A stretch of DNA of 44,161 nucleotides from Halocatena pleomorpha (GTDB taxonomy: Archaea > Halobacteriota > Halobacteria > Halobacteriales > Haloarculaceae). The notes below the pieces were generated by a model. It worked only from the letters and a program-made list of their open reading frames with translations, was not told the DNA's origin and did not search any database. Position numbers and translations under genes: made by a program. The DNA lies in assembly GCF_003862495.1 (NCBI RefSeq), contig NZ_RRCH01000006.1, forward strand, positions 1-44,161, read 5' to 3'. This document shows, piece after piece, positions 43,895 to 44,161 of this stretch (positions are counted from its first letter, which is position 1; each line of letters begins with the position of its first letter).

Positions 43895-44161
43895 CGGAAG
43901 TCACTGAGACGTTGGAACTGAAACTTGTAGACCCGAATACCCACAAGCATCGTAAACTCTGCGAGACGAAAACTGCCTACCAGCGTGCGCTCAGTGCCGC
44001 ATTCAACGCGAACTGTACCACGCAGTCCGCGACGAACGACATCGTGGTTGACTACGACCTGAGCGGCTACGCGAAGAACGCGCTCAAAAAGTACGTCCCA
44101 CAACTCTGTGGCGGGAGTTACGACGCGAAAGAGTTGTCCGACGACCACCCAGTTCGATTCA
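43891..44161 (+). CDS. tnpB: TnpB (IS605-type), truncated by window end
   Basis: The first 90 codons of an RNA-guided nuclease-like transposon protein. It starts at GTG 43891 inside the tnpA stop (GTGA), reads VTEVTETLELKLVDPN, then TKTAYQRALSAAFNAN and AKNALKKYVPQL, the known N-terminal layout of haloarchaeal TnpB. The catalytic RuvC and zinc-finger parts lie beyond the window, so intactness cannot be judged. Confidence 0.88.
   Translation, partial: MTEVTETLELKLVDPNTHKHRKLCETKTAYQRALSAAFNANCTTQSATNDIVVDYDLSGYAKNALKKYVPQLCGGSYDAKELSDDHPVRF

Overview
The window is chromosomal DNA of a haloarchaeon (class Halobacteria). Three things point there: the proteins are very acidic and poor in lysine, many genes look leaderless, and the gene set is typical. 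That set includes a fused Kae1-Bud32, PAN, a halocyanin, split glycine dehydrogenase GcvPA/GcvPB, archaeal Pus10, an intron-bearing tRNA-Gln(TTG), an archaeal initiator tRNA and several haloarchaea-only small protein families. The genus cannot be fixed from sequence alone. Most of the window is ordinary core genome. I found no defence locus, CRISPR array, prophage or secondary-metabolite cluster, and no convincing new multi-gene system.

Layout. Positions 1-3000 hold a small zinc-finger ORF, a CBS/zinc-ribbon protein, phosphoglycerate kinase and an acetyltransferase. A tRNA-Thr follows. Positions 3179-6533 (minus) carry Pus10, a small C2H2-like protein and a membrane glycosyltransferase. TrkA and a PIN-like protein lie at 6662-7914. 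The minus-strand run 7938-10896 is rps24e, kae1-bud32, a DUF5808 protein and rdgB; rps27ae, which usually sits between rps24e and kae1, is absent. An alcohol dehydrogenase with a frameshift in a G7 tract and a thioredoxin-fold protein reach 12638. Positions 12923-15691 hold a membrane hydrolase, a 59-residue helix-turn-helix protein, and an Lrp regulator overlapping an aminotransferase. A solitary IS200/IS605-like end hairpin lies near 15935. Two small membrane proteins converge on a minus-strand operon running hpt, M28 peptidase, NAD-kinase-like protein, membrane protein.

From 20222 to 27240 there are a Tat/lipoprotein DsbA-like protein, an AbrB-like protein, a type IV pilin, CoaBC, an SRPBCC protein, a halocyanin, an M42 peptidase, a polyprenyl diphosphate synthase and the initiator tRNA. 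Positions 27300-30467 carry a GT-C-like membrane protein and a processive GT2 glycosyltransferase, probably for surface glycans. Positions 30751-33635 have a small conserved protein, a winged-helix regulator, PAN and two oxidase-linked membrane proteins. They lead into a haem-copper oxidase subunit I gene that is frameshifted at 34840/34841. After a GNAT gene come two tiny membrane proteins, a Usp protein and gcvPA-gcvPB. The end of the window holds two small membrane proteins, the intron-containing tRNA-Gln, a GNAT/zinc-ribbon fusion, an HD-domain phosphohydrolase, a LysE-type exporter and the left part of an IS605-type element (tnpA plus a tnpB cut by the window edge).

How the genes work together. 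Respiration: the oxidase subunit, its small membrane neighbours and the halocyanin form an aerobic electron-transfer set. Translation and tRNA: S24e, Kae1-Bud32 (t6A), Pus10 (pseudouridine 54/55) and three tRNAs. One-carbon metabolism: GcvPA/PB. Surface: pilin and glycosyltransferases. The most notable observations are the two single-base frameshifts in otherwise intact genes, the missing rps27ae, small proteins missed by length cut-offs (59, 31 and 30 residues), a kinase-like protein without its catalytic motif, and a solo transposon-end hairpin.
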